DNA from: Thermodesulfobium sp. 4217-1
GTDB lineage: Bacteria; Thermodesulfobiota; Thermodesulfobiia; Thermodesulfobiales; Thermodesulfobiaceae
Reading direction: 5' to 3'
Length of the DNA stretch: 64,000 nt
Assembly: GCF_039822205.1 (NCBI RefSeq)
Contig: NZ_JBAGBW010000007.1
Location: forward strand, 11,359 to 75,358
In this document: positions 1 to 9,551 of the stretch, piece by piece
How the letters are laid out: each line of letters starts with the position of its first letter
Numbering within the stretch: position 1 is the stretch's first letter
The notes under the pieces: generated by a model
Told to the model about the DNA's origin: nothing
The model's input: only the letters and a program-made list of their open reading frames with translations
Database searches by the model: none
Position numbers and translations under genes: made by a program

Positions 1-2287
1 CAATCTCCAAAGCTTTGAGCATTTTTTCGTCTTTCATAAAAACATATTCCTGATAAGGCGATGCACTTGGTCTTATAAACAAGTCACCATCTTCGTATTT
101 GCAGTTTGCCAGGGCTTCCTCGTATTGCTCAAGTTCGTAGTATTTGAAAAATCCACCACCTTGATATTCTTTTACTTCTTTTGAAATTCCTGATTTATCA
201 TAAGCCAAAACCTTTTTCATCCTTGGCAAAATCACGCTGTAAAAATGCTCTCCCATCTCCACGCCAATCCACTTTCTTTTAAGTTTATGCGCCACTGCGG
301 TGGTTGTGCCAGAGCCAAGGAAGAAGTCAAGGATTAAATCAGCTTCTCTAAGGGAAGAAGTCCTAATTACTCTTTCAATAACTTTTTCGTTATTTTCAGT
401 AGTAAACCCCCATATTGAAGAGTAACCAACCCAATCGGTCCAATTATCAGTTAATTTTTGAGTTTCTGCTTCTTCGGTTTGTGGTTCTCCTTTCTCATTC
501 AACTTAATTTTTCCTTCTTTTTCTAACTCAAATATTGATTCTTGACTTAATGCCCAATGTCTACCCTCTGGTGGCAATAATTCTTTGCCTAAAATTATTC
601 TTGCTCTCGTAACAAACTTTCCATTCTTCTCTTTTACATTTTCTTTTGAAAACAATTTTACATATTCATTCGGGATAGTCGACCATCGAATACCGGGTAA
701 ATGCATGCCTCTCCATTTTGGTTCTTCTCTTTTCCTTGTTGCTGGTTCAAAATCATAAATATCTGATTTTGTATAGAAGAATAAAGAATCGTGCGCACTA
801 TGATACTTGTTTATTTTTTCGGTTAACTTGGCCGATTTACTCAAAATGATTTCGTTTTTATAATTATTATCGAATATGTTATCCATTATCGGTCTTACAA
901 TCCAGTTTCCATTGTAATCGCATCTTACAAAAATGCTTCCTTTTTCATTCAGCCATTTTTTGGCAAGGCGTAATCGGTTTTCAAGTAATGTTGCCCAGTT
1001 GGCATCTTTGTAATTTGTGCGATATAAAAACTGATCGGAAGAATCCAAATTAAACGGTGGATCAATATAAATCGTCTGCACTTTTTCTTTAAATTTCGGC
1101 AGAATGGTATTTAATGCCTGATAGTTCTCGCTTTTTATTAGCCAGCCGTCCAGAGATTTGTCTAAATCATCAAACTGGTCTAAAATCTCAAGTTCTAAAT
1201 CCTTGAAATACTTTGTATCAATGGGTAAATGCTCGTATTCTTTTTTAATCTGCTTGCCTTCTAAAGTATCTTCAAATAAATCAATTTTGAATTTTGAATT
1301 GTCATTTTGACTTTTGATTTTTGCATTTTGAATTATCCCCAGCTCTTCCCACTCTTTCACCTGTTCGCCAAAATTCTTATGTTTGATAATCTTTTCAATG
1401 ATAGCGGGAGTTATTTTGTCCAGCGTAATTACATAATTTGAATTTTTAACAAACTTTGGCTTATTCCAGATTTTTACTAACTCGTCTTCAAACTGGGAGA
1501 TAAAATCAATTATTTTGAAAGCAATGTCTTTGAGGATTTGCAGTTGATTGACCCTGTCCGCGCCCCACTCTTTCGCCCCCTCCCAGAAATACTGATAACT
1601 CCAAAGCTTAAATTGCTCTTGTAAAAATGCTTTGGCATTTTTGTTAATGAAGAAATCAACCTCGCTTTGTTTTTCAAAAACTCTAAAAGCGCGTTCCAAT
1701 TGTTCTTCCGTAATGCTCAAGCCTTTTCTCTTTATGGCTTTTAATATCTCGTCTTGTTTTGTTTTTGTGCCCCTCTCGGAGTATTGAACGTCAAAGACAA
1801 TTGTTCTGTCTTCTTTAACTTTATCTAATTCAAAAATCAACGAGCGTTTTTCATTGGCTTTTTTATGCTCTAAACTTGAAACATCAAAATAAAATTTAAA
1901 ACCATCGGATTCTATCTCTAAACTTCTGAAAATACGGTCGGTCTTTACATAGTAGAGCATCTGCGTTTTCCAAAAGAGGATGACATCTTTGTTATCAGTG
2001 TAAACCTTTTCGTAGATGTTGTTATGAAATGGCGTTGAGTTGAAATAGATTGAGCCACTTTCTGTAAAATAGCGGCTGAAAAAGGAGTAGAGCTTATCAA
2101 AAAGTTCATTCTTGAATGAGGAATATCTTTCTAATGCTTTTTCTATATCTTCTTTCAGTAATTGTTCGATTTTTCTGTAGTAATTTGATTTTATGCTCAT
2201 CAAATTAACAAAACCGCCAGTGCCTTCAATCCTGGCACCGATAAAAACATCCTGTAAAGCCCTGTAAAATTTCTCTTCTTTAGTCAT
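1..2287 (-). CDS. Site-specific DNA-methyltransferase (adenine-N6, beta class), 3' end beyond window
   Basis: The first ~762 codons read open from ATG at 2287 to the left edge, so the C-terminus lies outside the window. A strong ribosome site (AAGGTGG) sits 5 bases before the ATG. Motif IV (DPPF) is near residue 409 and motif I (DFFLGSGT) near residue 653. This DPPY-first order is that of beta-class amino methyltransferases, including type III Mod subunits. About 400 residues precede the catalytic core, longer than most stand-alone enzymes, so a Mod-like subunit is likely; a Res or other restriction partner would lie left of position 1 and cannot be seen. Arg is often CGN (for example in SRYF, KRSL and ERAF), unlike the AGA-rich housekeeping genes, which suggests transfer. 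Certain as a methyltransferase; restriction-modification type is inferred. Confidence 0.88.
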   Translation of the reverse strand, partial: MTKEEKFYRALQDVFIGARIEGTGGFVNLMSIKSNYYRKIEQLLKEDIEKALERYSSFKNELFDKLYSFFSRYFTESGSIYFNSTPFHNNIYEKVYTDNKDVILFWKTQMLYYVKTDRIFRSLEIESDGFKFYFDVSSLEHKKANEKRSLIFELDKVKEDRTIVFDVQYSERGTKTKQDEILKAIKRKGLSITEEQLERAFRVFEKQSEVDFFINKNAKAFLQEQFKLWSYQYFWEGAKEWGADRVNQLQILKDIAFKIIDFISQFEDELVKIWNKPKFVKNSNYVITLDKITPAIIEKIIKHKNFGEQVKEWEELGIIQNAKIKSQNDNSKFKIDLFEDTLEGKQIKKEYEHLPIDTKYFKDLELEILDQFDDLDKSLDGWLIKSENYQALNTILPKFKEKVQTIYIDPPFNLDSSDQFLYRTNYKDANWATLLENRLRLAKKWLNEKGSIFVRCDYNGNWIVRPIMDNIFDNNYKNEIILSKSAKLTEKINKYHSAHDSLFFYTKSDIYDFEPATRKREEPKWRGMHLPGIRWSTIPNEYVKLFSKENVKEKNGKFVTRARIILGKELLPPEGRHWALSQESIFELEKEGKIKLNEKGEPQTEEAETQKLTDNWTDWVGYSSIWGFTTENNEKVIERVIRTSSLREADLILDFFLGSGTTTAVAHKLKRKWIGVEMGEHFYSVILPRMKKVLAYDKSGISKEVKEYQGGGFFKYYELEQYEEALANCKYEDGDLFIRPSASPYQEYVFMKDEKMLKALEI
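1281..1334 (-). repeat. A-rich low-complexity repeat with TCAAAA-like period inside the methyltransferase gene
   Basis: On the minus strand this stretch repeats short units of the form TCAAAA(n) about every 7-9 bases. It is translated in frame as a polar Lys/Asn/Ser/Gln-rich linker around methyltransferase residues 318-336. Such A-rich phased repeats look like dispersed intergenic elements that have entered a coding region, and no comparable stretch was noticed elsewhere in the window. It may simply be a hydrophilic linker of biased composition. Confidence 0.45.
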
Positions 2288-2490
2288 AATACCACCTTAG
2301 TTATTACAAATCCTTTTATTTTAATATATAAGTTCACCAAAACCCACCCAAAAAAATTTAAGAATAAAATTAGTTTAACTTTCATTAAAGTAATAAGGAT
2401 AATATCATTTTATTCCAATCAAATCAAGGAGCTAATAAGTTTATTTGTTGACAAAATCAGTGTCCGTTAACACACGCTAACACAATGTGC

Positions 2491-2519
2491 TTGACAAAAA
2501 TAAAAAAAATATTTAATCT
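2491..2519 (+). promoter_or_regulatory. Possible promoter of the PAS-GGDEF gene
   Basis: A perfect -35 box TTGACA (2491-2496) is followed after 17 bases by a poor -10 (TAATCT). Just upstream (about 2468-2484) the hexamer TAACAC occurs twice, 4 bases apart, which could be an operator. The whole 2288-2597 interval otherwise holds no gene; a second TTGACA at 2448 has no partner. Confidence 0.35.
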
Positions 2520-2597
2520 AAGTCCAATTTGTTTAATAAGATTATATGTAAGATTTTGAAGCTTTTATTTCATTTTTTTTATATTAGTAAGGAGAAA

Positions 2598-4364
2598 ATG
2601 CAAGAAAATAATAATATACCTTTAGAAAATAAATTTGATACTCTTAAAAATATAATTGATAACTTAGACATACCCATTTTACTTATAGATAAAAATCATA
2701 AAATTATTTTGCAAAATAAGAGCGCTTTTGATTTATTTGGTTCAAAAATAGGCGGACATTGCTGGTATGAATTATGGAATGCTAACTTCCTTCCTAAAGT
2801 TCAAAGGGAGTTTTTTGAAGAAGGGAAAGTTTTACCAACCATGCAATGCTACTTTTGCCTATCCAATATAGAACTTAATTCAAAAAAATATTTGCTTAAA
2901 GAATTATATTTTAAGGATGAATACTGGCAATTGAACTGGATATCATTAGACAAAAACAATATGTACTTGATTTATCTAATAAACTTAACTCACTCCAAAG
3001 AAAAAGAGAAAGGGCTAAAAGAAGAAAAAAATTTTTTAAGAGAAGTCATAGATCTTGTGCCAGATATGGTATGGCTAAAAGATTCTCAAAAAAGATATCT
3101 ACTCGCAAATAAAGCAATATGTAATAAACTCTTACATGCAAAAAATACAAACGAGCCTGTAGGCAAAACTGACCTGTATTTTGCCCAAAGAATAAGAGCC
3201 CAAAAACCAGATGATCCAAACTTTCATACCTTTGGAGAATTGTGTATGGACTCTGATTCAGTAGTACTTGCTACTAAAAAGCGAGGTAGATTCGAAGAAT
3301 ACGGAAACGTAGCAGGAAAGTATCTACACCTTGATGTTATAAAAGTTCCAAGAAAAAACGAAAAAGGAGAAATAACTGCAATACTTGGAGCAGCAAGGGA
3401 TGTAACAGAACAAAAGATAGCAGAAAAACAATTAAAAGAGGCCCAAGAAAGCTTAAAGCACTCACTTGCCTATTATAAAATTCTATTTGAAAAAAATGCG
3501 GCAGGTATGTTAATTATAGATAAAAACTTTACTATAATTGATGCTAATCCAACTATTTGCAAAATGCTTCTATATACCAAAGAAGAACTTATAAACAAAA
3601 ACATAAACCTTATCCATAAAGATGACAAATCAATTGAAAAGTGTAGGAAACTTATCAAGAAACTCTTTAGAAAACCGAACGAAGAAATAACTATAGAACA
3701 AAATTTTAAAAGGAAAGATGGTTCAACTATTTGGATCGAGGCTACAAGTTCCTTGATCGAACTTCCAAATAATGAAAGGGCAATTATCTGGAGTGCAATA
3801 GATACTACAAACCTATATTTACTAAAAGAAAAACTTTATTTCCAGGCACTTCACGATAATCTTACAAAACTACCAAATAGACGTTATTTAAGTTTAGAAC
3901 TTGCAAAGGCAATAGAACGTGTCAAAAGGCATGATCATATCCTGGCAGTTTGCATGATAGATCTGGACGATTTTAAGCCCATAAACGATACTTATGGTCA
4001 CAATATAGGCGATATAGTTTTAAAAACTATAGCTCAGCGTTTAACAAACAGACTAAGAAGGGTTGATTTTGTCGCCAGACTGGGTGGTGATGAGTTTGTA
4101 ATTCTATTAGAATCTATTAAAAATCCAAAGCATTTAGAAAGGATTTTTACAAAAATTGATGAAGCTATTAGCTCGCCTATTAAGATGACAGAAAATATTA
4201 CTGCCAAGGTTGGTGCCAGTATTGGGGTATATCTATATCAAAAGGATGATTCTGCTACTCCCGATGATATCTTGAGATTTATTGATATAGCAATGTATGA
4301 AAGCAAAAAACAAAAGGGAAACAGAGAACATTTTTGGAAAATTTATTCAAATAAAAGCTTTTAA
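2598..4364 (+). CDS. PAS/PAS/PAS-GGDEF diguanylate cyclase
   Basis: Predicted to make c-di-GMP from two GTP in response to PAS-sensed signals. An upstream TTG at 2529 would add 23 residues with a short hydrophobic stretch, but AAGGAG at 2589 directly precedes the ATG at 2598, so I take the 588-residue form. Domains: a Cys-bearing PAS (residues ~15-130; Cys55, and Cys84/Cys87 in a CYFC motif), a second PAS (~145-280), a third PAS (~295-410) and GGDEF (~420-580). The active loop is an intact GGDEF at 496-500, with an I-site RRVD five residues before it, so product inhibition is expected. No strong membrane segment in the short form, hence probably cytoplasmic. Transcribed alone; murI follows after about 100 bases. 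Confidence 0.9.
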   Translation: MQENNNIPLENKFDTLKNIIDNLDIPILLIDKNHKIILQNKSAFDLFGSKIGGHCWYELWNANFLPKVQREFFEEGKVLPTMQCYFCLSNIELNSKKYLLKELYFKDEYWQLNWISLDKNNMYLIYLINLTHSKEKEKGLKEEKNFLREVIDLVPDMVWLKDSQKRYLLANKAICNKLLHAKNTNEPVGKTDLYFAQRIRAQKPDDPNFHTFGELCMDSDSVVLATKKRGRFEEYGNVAGKYLHLDVIKVPRKNEKGEITAILGAARDVTEQKIAEKQLKEAQESLKHSLAYYKILFEKNAAGMLIIDKNFTIIDANPTICKMLLYTKEELINKNINLIHKDDKSIEKCRKLIKKLFRKPNEEITIEQNFKRKDGSTIWIEATSSLIELPNNERAIIWSAIDTTNLYLLKEKLYFQALHDNLTKLPNRRYLSLELAKAIERVKRHDHILAVCMIDLDDFKPINDTYGHNIGDIVLKTIAQRLTNRLRRVDFVARLGGDEFVILLESIKNPKHLERIFTKIDEAISSPIKMTENITAKVGASIGVYLYQKDDSATPDDILRFIDIAMYESKKQKGNREHFWKIYSNKSF

Positions 4365-4467
4365 ATTTAAATAACCCCATTTAAAGTTATATAAAAAACA
4401 CTACTATCTTCATAAAAAATGATAAAATAGTATTTACATTGCTTTAAAATTATGTGGAGGTTTTATC

Positions 4468-5307
4468 TTGAAAATAGGTATTTTTGACTCGGGGTTGGGT
4501 GGAGTAAACATCTTAAACTCTATTATAAATAGCAATTCGCCGCTAATAGACGACATATTCTATGTCGCTGACACCATAAATGTACCTTATGGGAACAAAG
4601 ATACAGAACAGCTCGAATATATAGTAAAAAATATTATTTCCTTTCTGGAGAGTAAGGGCTGCGATTTAATTATCAGCGCTTGTAACACGTCATCATCCAC
4701 AGTTTTAAATAAATTAAAACAAGACACCAGCACCCCTATAATAGGCACCATAGAGCCTACGGTAAGCTTCATAAAAGAAACCTTTCATCACAAAAACCTT
4801 ATACTCCTTGCCACAAAGGCCACAATAGAGAGCCAGACCTTTGAGAGAGCGCTTGCTGCATCTGACTACGACATATATCCAGTAGCCTGTCCACAGCTTG
4901 TCGACGCTATAGAATTAAAAGATCCGTCCTTAGAAATAAAAGATCTTATAAAAAAGTATCTTCAAATAAATATAAACCTGCACGAACCAGTAGGCATATT
5001 ATTGGGCTGTACACACTATCCTATAATAAAAGATGAGATTAACAATGTGGCATCTAAGATATTTTCAAGCAAAATAACAATTTTAGACCCCTGTACAAAG
5101 ATTTCTTTTGAGGCTCTCAGTCTCTTACCGACAAGCAGCATCACAGATAAGCCAAAAAGAATTTTTATATACGACACATTTGACATAAATCTTTTAAAGA
5201 AGAAAATAGAATATTACTTTAGATTTGATAAGGTAAACGTTTATTTTGAAAAAATATCAAACATAACCCCATTAAATGAACTTAAAATCAGCCAACCTCA
5301 ATATTAA
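4468..5307 (+). CDS. murI: Glutamate racemase
   Basis: Interconverts L- and D-glutamate to supply D-Glu for peptidoglycan. The 279-residue protein has the family marks: DSGLGG at residues 7-12, the first catalytic Cys in SACNTS (~residue 72), and the second in GCTHYP (~residue 183). The length is normal for MurI. The start is TTG, 7 bases after GTGGAGG. The gene overlaps the start of glnE by 32 bases, so the two are probably translationally coupled. The pairing with glnE has no obvious functional logic beyond shared glutamate/glutamine chemistry. Confidence 0.95.
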   Translation: MKIGIFDSGLGGVNILNSIINSNSPLIDDIFYVADTINVPYGNKDTEQLEYIVKNIISFLESKGCDLIISACNTSSSTVLNKLKQDTSTPIIGTIEPTVSFIKETFHHKNLILLATKATIESQTFERALAASDYDIYPVACPQLVDAIELKDPSLEIKDLIKKYLQININLHEPVGILLGCTHYPIIKDEINNVASKIFSSKITILDPCTKISFEALSLLPTSSITDKPKRIFIYDTFDINLLKKKIEYYFRFDKVNVYFEKISNITPLNELKISQPQY

Positions 5308-8149
5308 CCCAGAAGCTTTCTTCTCTTCGATTATCGAAAAACACAATCTTAAAATTACCGATATTGAGTTTACCAAAAATAATTTTTTAAGGATACTCGA
5401 TCACTCACCATCCCCATATTTTCTATGCAGCGACCTGGTAAAAAGACCCCTTTTCGCATACAGACTTTTTACGATACTGTCTTCTAGCATTTATCTTACC
5501 AAAATACTTTTGCAGCATCCAAACTATATGGACTTGCTTAGCTCGGTAAATTTTGAGCTAAATCTGGACTTAGAAAGTTATATCCTTGAGGCTAAAAGAA
5601 CTACTGAAATATTTAAAGGTTTTGAAAACAAGATAAATGCTCTTAAGAGGTTAAAGCTAAGAGAACATCTTAGAATTGCGACCAGAGAGATTCAGGGGAG
5701 CTTAGACCTAAAGAATTCCACCCTACAGCTAAGCGCCCTGTATGAGGCACTTTTGAGAGAGATTTTAAATGTATGTCACAGTCATCTTGAAGAAAAGCTT
5801 GATAAGAAAATGTCCCTTTTCACCGTTTTTTCTGGAGGGAAGCTTGGCGGCAGGGAGATAAATTACTGCTCTGACGTAGATCTTGTCTTCGTTTCATCTC
5901 AGGGTATAGAGTACGAAGAGGTTAAATTGCTAAATAAATTGGCAAGATTTTATATAAAGGTTCTCTCAGATTTTACCCAGGATGGCTTTTTCTTCCACGT
6001 GGACATGAATCTTAGGCCAGAAGGACCAGATGGAGCGCTGCTGCCAAAAGAAAATGCCTCAATCGAATATTGGAAAAAATGGGCAGATCCCTGGGAGTGG
6101 CAATCATTGATAAAGTTTAGACCTGTTGCAGGAGACATTAGTCTGGGCAAAGAAATCTTAAAATCTCTAAATAAAATAATATATCCAAATTTCCCATTGG
6201 AAAATAGAATAGATCAGATAATACAAATAAAAGAAAGAATAGAAAGCCAAATCTTAGATGACTCCTCAGAATTAAAAAGATCAGCAGGAGGTATTAGAGA
6301 CGTTGAATTCTTGTGCCAGCTGTTTCAGACTCTTTATGGTCATATATACCCAGAATTACAAGAAGTAAACACAATTAAAGTTTTAGAAAAAATATTGAAA
6401 TTTAGTTTTATATCAGAAGACGAATTTTATAAACTCTATAATGGCTATATCTTTCTAAGAAGGATTGAGCATCTTCTAATGATATACAACAATCAAATTT
6501 CTCACGAGCTCAGCAAGGATTGCGAGCAAAACAATATAATTAGCAAGCTTATGAATTTATATTCTGAAAGAGACCTTATAGAGAGCATAAAAGAGCATAA
6601 AAAAAATATAAGAAGCGTATTTGATAAATATTTTAATAAATATTCCTGGATTAAAAGAAAAAAATTAAACAAAGGCATCTCTCAAATAATCGAATTAGAC
6701 GAAGATGGTTTGGAAGACGTTGAAAAGTTACTAATAGATTTTAACGACGAGATTTCAAAAGGCTTAAACACCTTTTCAGACATAAAAGAATCTTCTAAAT
6801 ATTTACTGTTATTAAAATTAGGCAGCACAAAATTTCAAGAGTCATTGTCCTATCAGCTCGAAGACTTGCTAATAGAAATATGCAAAACAAATCACCCAGA
6901 CTACACCTTAAAAAATCTTTCTCTGTTTCTTTCGAATATGAAAGGAAAAGATACCTTCTTTCAAGTTTTTATGGACAATAAATATCTGAAAAACCTAATT
7001 CTTTCTTTCTCAAATTTTAGCCCATATCTATTGAGCAAAATTATAAATGAGCCAGAGTATCTTGACTATCTGATAGAAACGAAAGAATCTGACTTCGAGA
7101 GCATAAAAGATAGAGAAATCATATTCAACAAGAAAAATATTAGCAGTTCAATCTTTAGAGAGGTTTTAAATTTTTCCCAAAGTTACCTAACAAATATGAG
7201 AAATGAAACCTGGGTTCAAAAAGAGATTTCATACCTTGGCCAAAAGCTATGTGAACACTGTTTTTCCCAAAATGTTCCCGAAAACTACAAGGACAAAATT
7301 GCCCTTCTGGCTCTTGGAAATTTCGCAACTGGCAGATTGACCATAACCTCTGATTTGGATATATTGTTCGTTCACTCAGACCAGGACTCAGACGCAGATC
7401 CCTATACTTTACACAAAAATGCTCAAAAAGCTGTTATAAGCTTCCTAAATACTCACGAAAACACAAGCTTCCCTCTCTACTTCGATCCCAGACTCAGACC
7501 AGAAGGAGACAATGGAGAGGTAATAAGAAGCCTATCGGCTTATAAATTTTATTATGAAAAATATTTGGAGCCCTGGGAAAGAATTGCCTATTCAAAATTA
7601 AAATTTATTTGTGGAAACTTTAATCTCGCAAAATCTTTGATTATGTTAACAAGAGAATTTTGTTACAAACCGTTTTCTAAAGAAGAGTTGGAAGATCTAT
7701 TGAAAATAAGAAATAGAGTAATAAATGAGAGAACAGATAAAAACTTAGATCCAAAAATGGATATAAAACTGGGACCAGGCAGTCTAATGGATATTGATTT
7801 CTTATTACAGGTCTATAGACTGCCTCTGGCAAAAGATTATAAGCCTCTAAGGCTGTCAGATCCCTGGCTAATTCTTAAAAATATGGATAATTTCGCACCA
7901 TGGTCGCCAAAAGAGCACAGCATACTAAAAGATGCGTTCATCTTTTACAACAAGATGATCTTTGCCCTGAAATTCGTAAATGGAAATTCAAACAACATCC
8001 TTTTATCTGAAAGCGAATTATCAATCATAAAAAAAATGATAAAGTATAAGGACACGACCGATATAGTTGAATATTACAAAAACCTAACAACATCTGTAAA
8101 AGAGATATTTGATAAATACTTTATCCAGGCATCAAGTTTTAAAATTTAA
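5276..8149 (+). CDS. glnE: Bifunctional glutamine synthetase adenylyltransferase/deadenylase
   Basis: A 957-residue protein that would adenylylate and deadenylylate glutamine synthetase under nitrogen control. Two nucleotidyltransferase domains are visible. The N-terminal one has the canonical GGKLGGRE followed by SDVDLVFV (near residues 190-206). The C-terminal one has a weaker glycine loop (GNFATGRL) but keeps SDLDILFV (near residues 680-700), and RLRPEG follows each core. Between them lies a helical linker. The family is usually ~900-1000 residues, so it is full length. It starts inside murI (ATG at 5276). No glnA or glnB lies nearby, so the target is assumed from the family. Confidence 0.92.
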   Translation: MNLKSANLNINPEAFFSSIIEKHNLKITDIEFTKNNFLRILDHSPSPYFLCSDLVKRPLFAYRLFTILSSSIYLTKILLQHPNYMDLLSSVNFELNLDLESYILEAKRTTEIFKGFENKINALKRLKLREHLRIATREIQGSLDLKNSTLQLSALYEALLREILNVCHSHLEEKLDKKMSLFTVFSGGKLGGREINYCSDVDLVFVSSQGIEYEEVKLLNKLARFYIKVLSDFTQDGFFFHVDMNLRPEGPDGALLPKENASIEYWKKWADPWEWQSLIKFRPVAGDISLGKEILKSLNKIIYPNFPLENRIDQIIQIKERIESQILDDSSELKRSAGGIRDVEFLCQLFQTLYGHIYPELQEVNTIKVLEKILKFSFISEDEFYKLYNGYIFLRRIEHLLMIYNNQISHELSKDCEQNNIISKLMNLYSERDLIESIKEHKKNIRSVFDKYFNKYSWIKRKKLNKGISQIIELDEDGLEDVEKLLIDFNDEISKGLNTFSDIKESSKYLLLLKLGSTKFQESLSYQLEDLLIEICKTNHPDYTLKNLSLFLSNMKGKDTFFQVFMDNKYLKNLILSFSNFSPYLLSKIINEPEYLDYLIETKESDFESIKDREIIFNKKNISSSIFREVLNFSQSYLTNMRNETWVQKEISYLGQKLCEHCFSQNVPENYKDKIALLALGNFATGRLTITSDLDILFVHSDQDSDADPYTLHKNAQKAVISFLNTHENTSFPLYFDPRLRPEGDNGEVIRSLSAYKFYYEKYLEPWERIAYSKLKFICGNFNLAKSLIMLTREFCYKPFSKEELEDLLKIRNRVINERTDKNLDPKMDIKLGPGSLMDIDFLLQVYRLPLAKDYKPLRLSDPWLILKNMDNFAPWSPKEHSILKDAFIFYNKMIFALKFVNGNSNNILLSESELSIIKKMIKYKDTTDIVEYYKNLTTSVKEIFDKYFIQASSFKI

Positions 8150-8152
8150 AAA

Positions 8153-9502
8153 TTATTTCATAGTCATAAAAGACTTGTATGCCTTATAAGTTTCATACAG
8201 ATCAGCTTTTGACGATATCTCAAAAGGCGAATGCATAGAGATCAAAGCAGGCCCACAATCAAGGGTTTCAATATTGTGCTTTGAAATATACTTCGCAATA
8301 GTGCCGCCTCCGCCCTCATCTACCTTGCCAAGCTCTGCAATCTGCCAAAGTACTTTGTCCTTATTAAAAATATCTCTGATTTTGGCAACAAACTCAGTGT
8401 TTGCGTCATTGGAACTATATTTTCCACCATGTCCTGTAAATTTTGTAATAACTATACCGTTATTTATAAATGCTGCGTTATCAGCTTCATGAACGTCTTT
8501 ATACATTGGGTTGACCGCTGCGCTAACGTCAGCTGATAGGCACTGCGAGTTTTTGAAAAAGTTTAAAATATTTATAAATGTAGGATCCATTCCCTTTCTT
8601 TTCAATATTTCTACAGCTATCTCATATATAAAGCTTGATTGTGCAGATGTATTTCCCTCGGATCCAATTTCTTCCTTGTCCACCATCAAGACTACCTGAG
8701 TTTTGTCAGATGCGTCAATATCGAAAAATGCCTTCAAAGAAGTAAAGGCGCATATCCTGTCATCCTGTCCATAGGCTCCTATCAACCCTCTATCGAATCC
8801 TATGTCGCGCGGTTCAAGGGCAGGCACCGCCTGAATCTCAGCACTTATAAAATCCTCTTCAACGATTTTGTATTTTTCATGCAAGTAATTTAAAATATTT
8901 AATTTAATCTGATCCTTTTCTTCCTCTGAATAAGGCAAAGAGCCACATATTAGATTAAGCTTGTTAGCATCGAATGCCTCTTTTACCAGCTTCTCATCTA
9001 CAGCCTTTTTTGAAAGATGAGGCAAAAGGTCTGGTATTACGAAAACTGGATCGCCATCATCTTCGCCAATGTTTATCTCTACGATATCTCCACCAGGTTT
9101 TATTAAAAATCCGTGCAAAGAAATCGGAATATTTAACCACTGATATTTTTTAATCCCACCATAATAATGAGTATGAAATAAGCCAAAACCGCTATCCTCA
9201 AAAAGTGGATTCTGTTTTAGATCGATTCTTGGCGTGTCAATGTGACTTGTAACCATCCTCATACCAAAACCCTCTGAAAGCCTTACCAAGGCCACACTTT
9301 TATTTCTGTTTACAAGAATAAACTCTCTGTCTCTTTTGTGCTTAAGAAAGTACTCACTTACGAATTTTACAGTTTCTCTCTCAGTTTTACATATATGTAG
9401 AAATTTTTTATATTCTTGAGCAAAATCGAAAATAATTCCCTTATCTGCATTCAGCCATGCGTTCTTTTTCTTCCTAAATAAAGAGTCTTTTAAATCTGAC
9501 AT
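8153..9502 (-). CDS. M18 family zinc aminopeptidase
   Basis: Predicted cytoplasmic metallo-aminopeptidase of the M18 (aspartyl aminopeptidase) family, 449 residues. All metal and catalytic positions expected of M18 are visible: the His in SHIDTPR, the bridging Asp in GQDDR, the Glu pair in DKEEIGSEG, the Asp in HEADN, and the C-terminal His in SMHSPFE. ATG at 9502 follows GGAGG with normal spacing. It lies 49 bases downstream of the radical SAM gene on the same strand and converges on glnE with only 3 bases between stops. Substrate preference (acidic versus other N-terminal residues) cannot be read from sequence alone. Confidence 0.9.
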   Translation of the reverse strand: MSDLKDSLFRKKKNAWLNADKGIIFDFAQEYKKFLHICKTERETVKFVSEYFLKHKRDREFILVNRNKSVALVRLSEGFGMRMVTSHIDTPRIDLKQNPLFEDSGFGLFHTHYYGGIKKYQWLNIPISLHGFLIKPGGDIVEINIGEDDGDPVFVIPDLLPHLSKKAVDEKLVKEAFDANKLNLICGSLPYSEEEKDQIKLNILNYLHEKYKIVEEDFISAEIQAVPALEPRDIGFDRGLIGAYGQDDRICAFTSLKAFFDIDASDKTQVVLMVDKEEIGSEGNTSAQSSFIYEIAVEILKRKGMDPTFINILNFFKNSQCLSADVSAAVNPMYKDVHEADNAAFINNGIVITKFTGHGGKYSSNDANTEFVAKIRDIFNKDKVLWQIAELGKVDEGGGGTIAKYISKHNIETLDCGPALISMHSPFEISSKADLYETYKAYKSFMTMK

Positions 9503-9551
9503 ACCAACCTCCAGATATTTAAATTTTTCAATTTTGATAAAAAGTTAAAAG

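Noticed and set aside
1281-1334. A CRISPR-like repeat
   Set aside because: Units are 7-9 bases, imperfect, without spacers, and lie inside an open reading frame.
2448-2476. A second TTGACA promoter before the PAS-GGDEF gene
   Set aside because: No -10-like sequence at a proper distance (CACACG).
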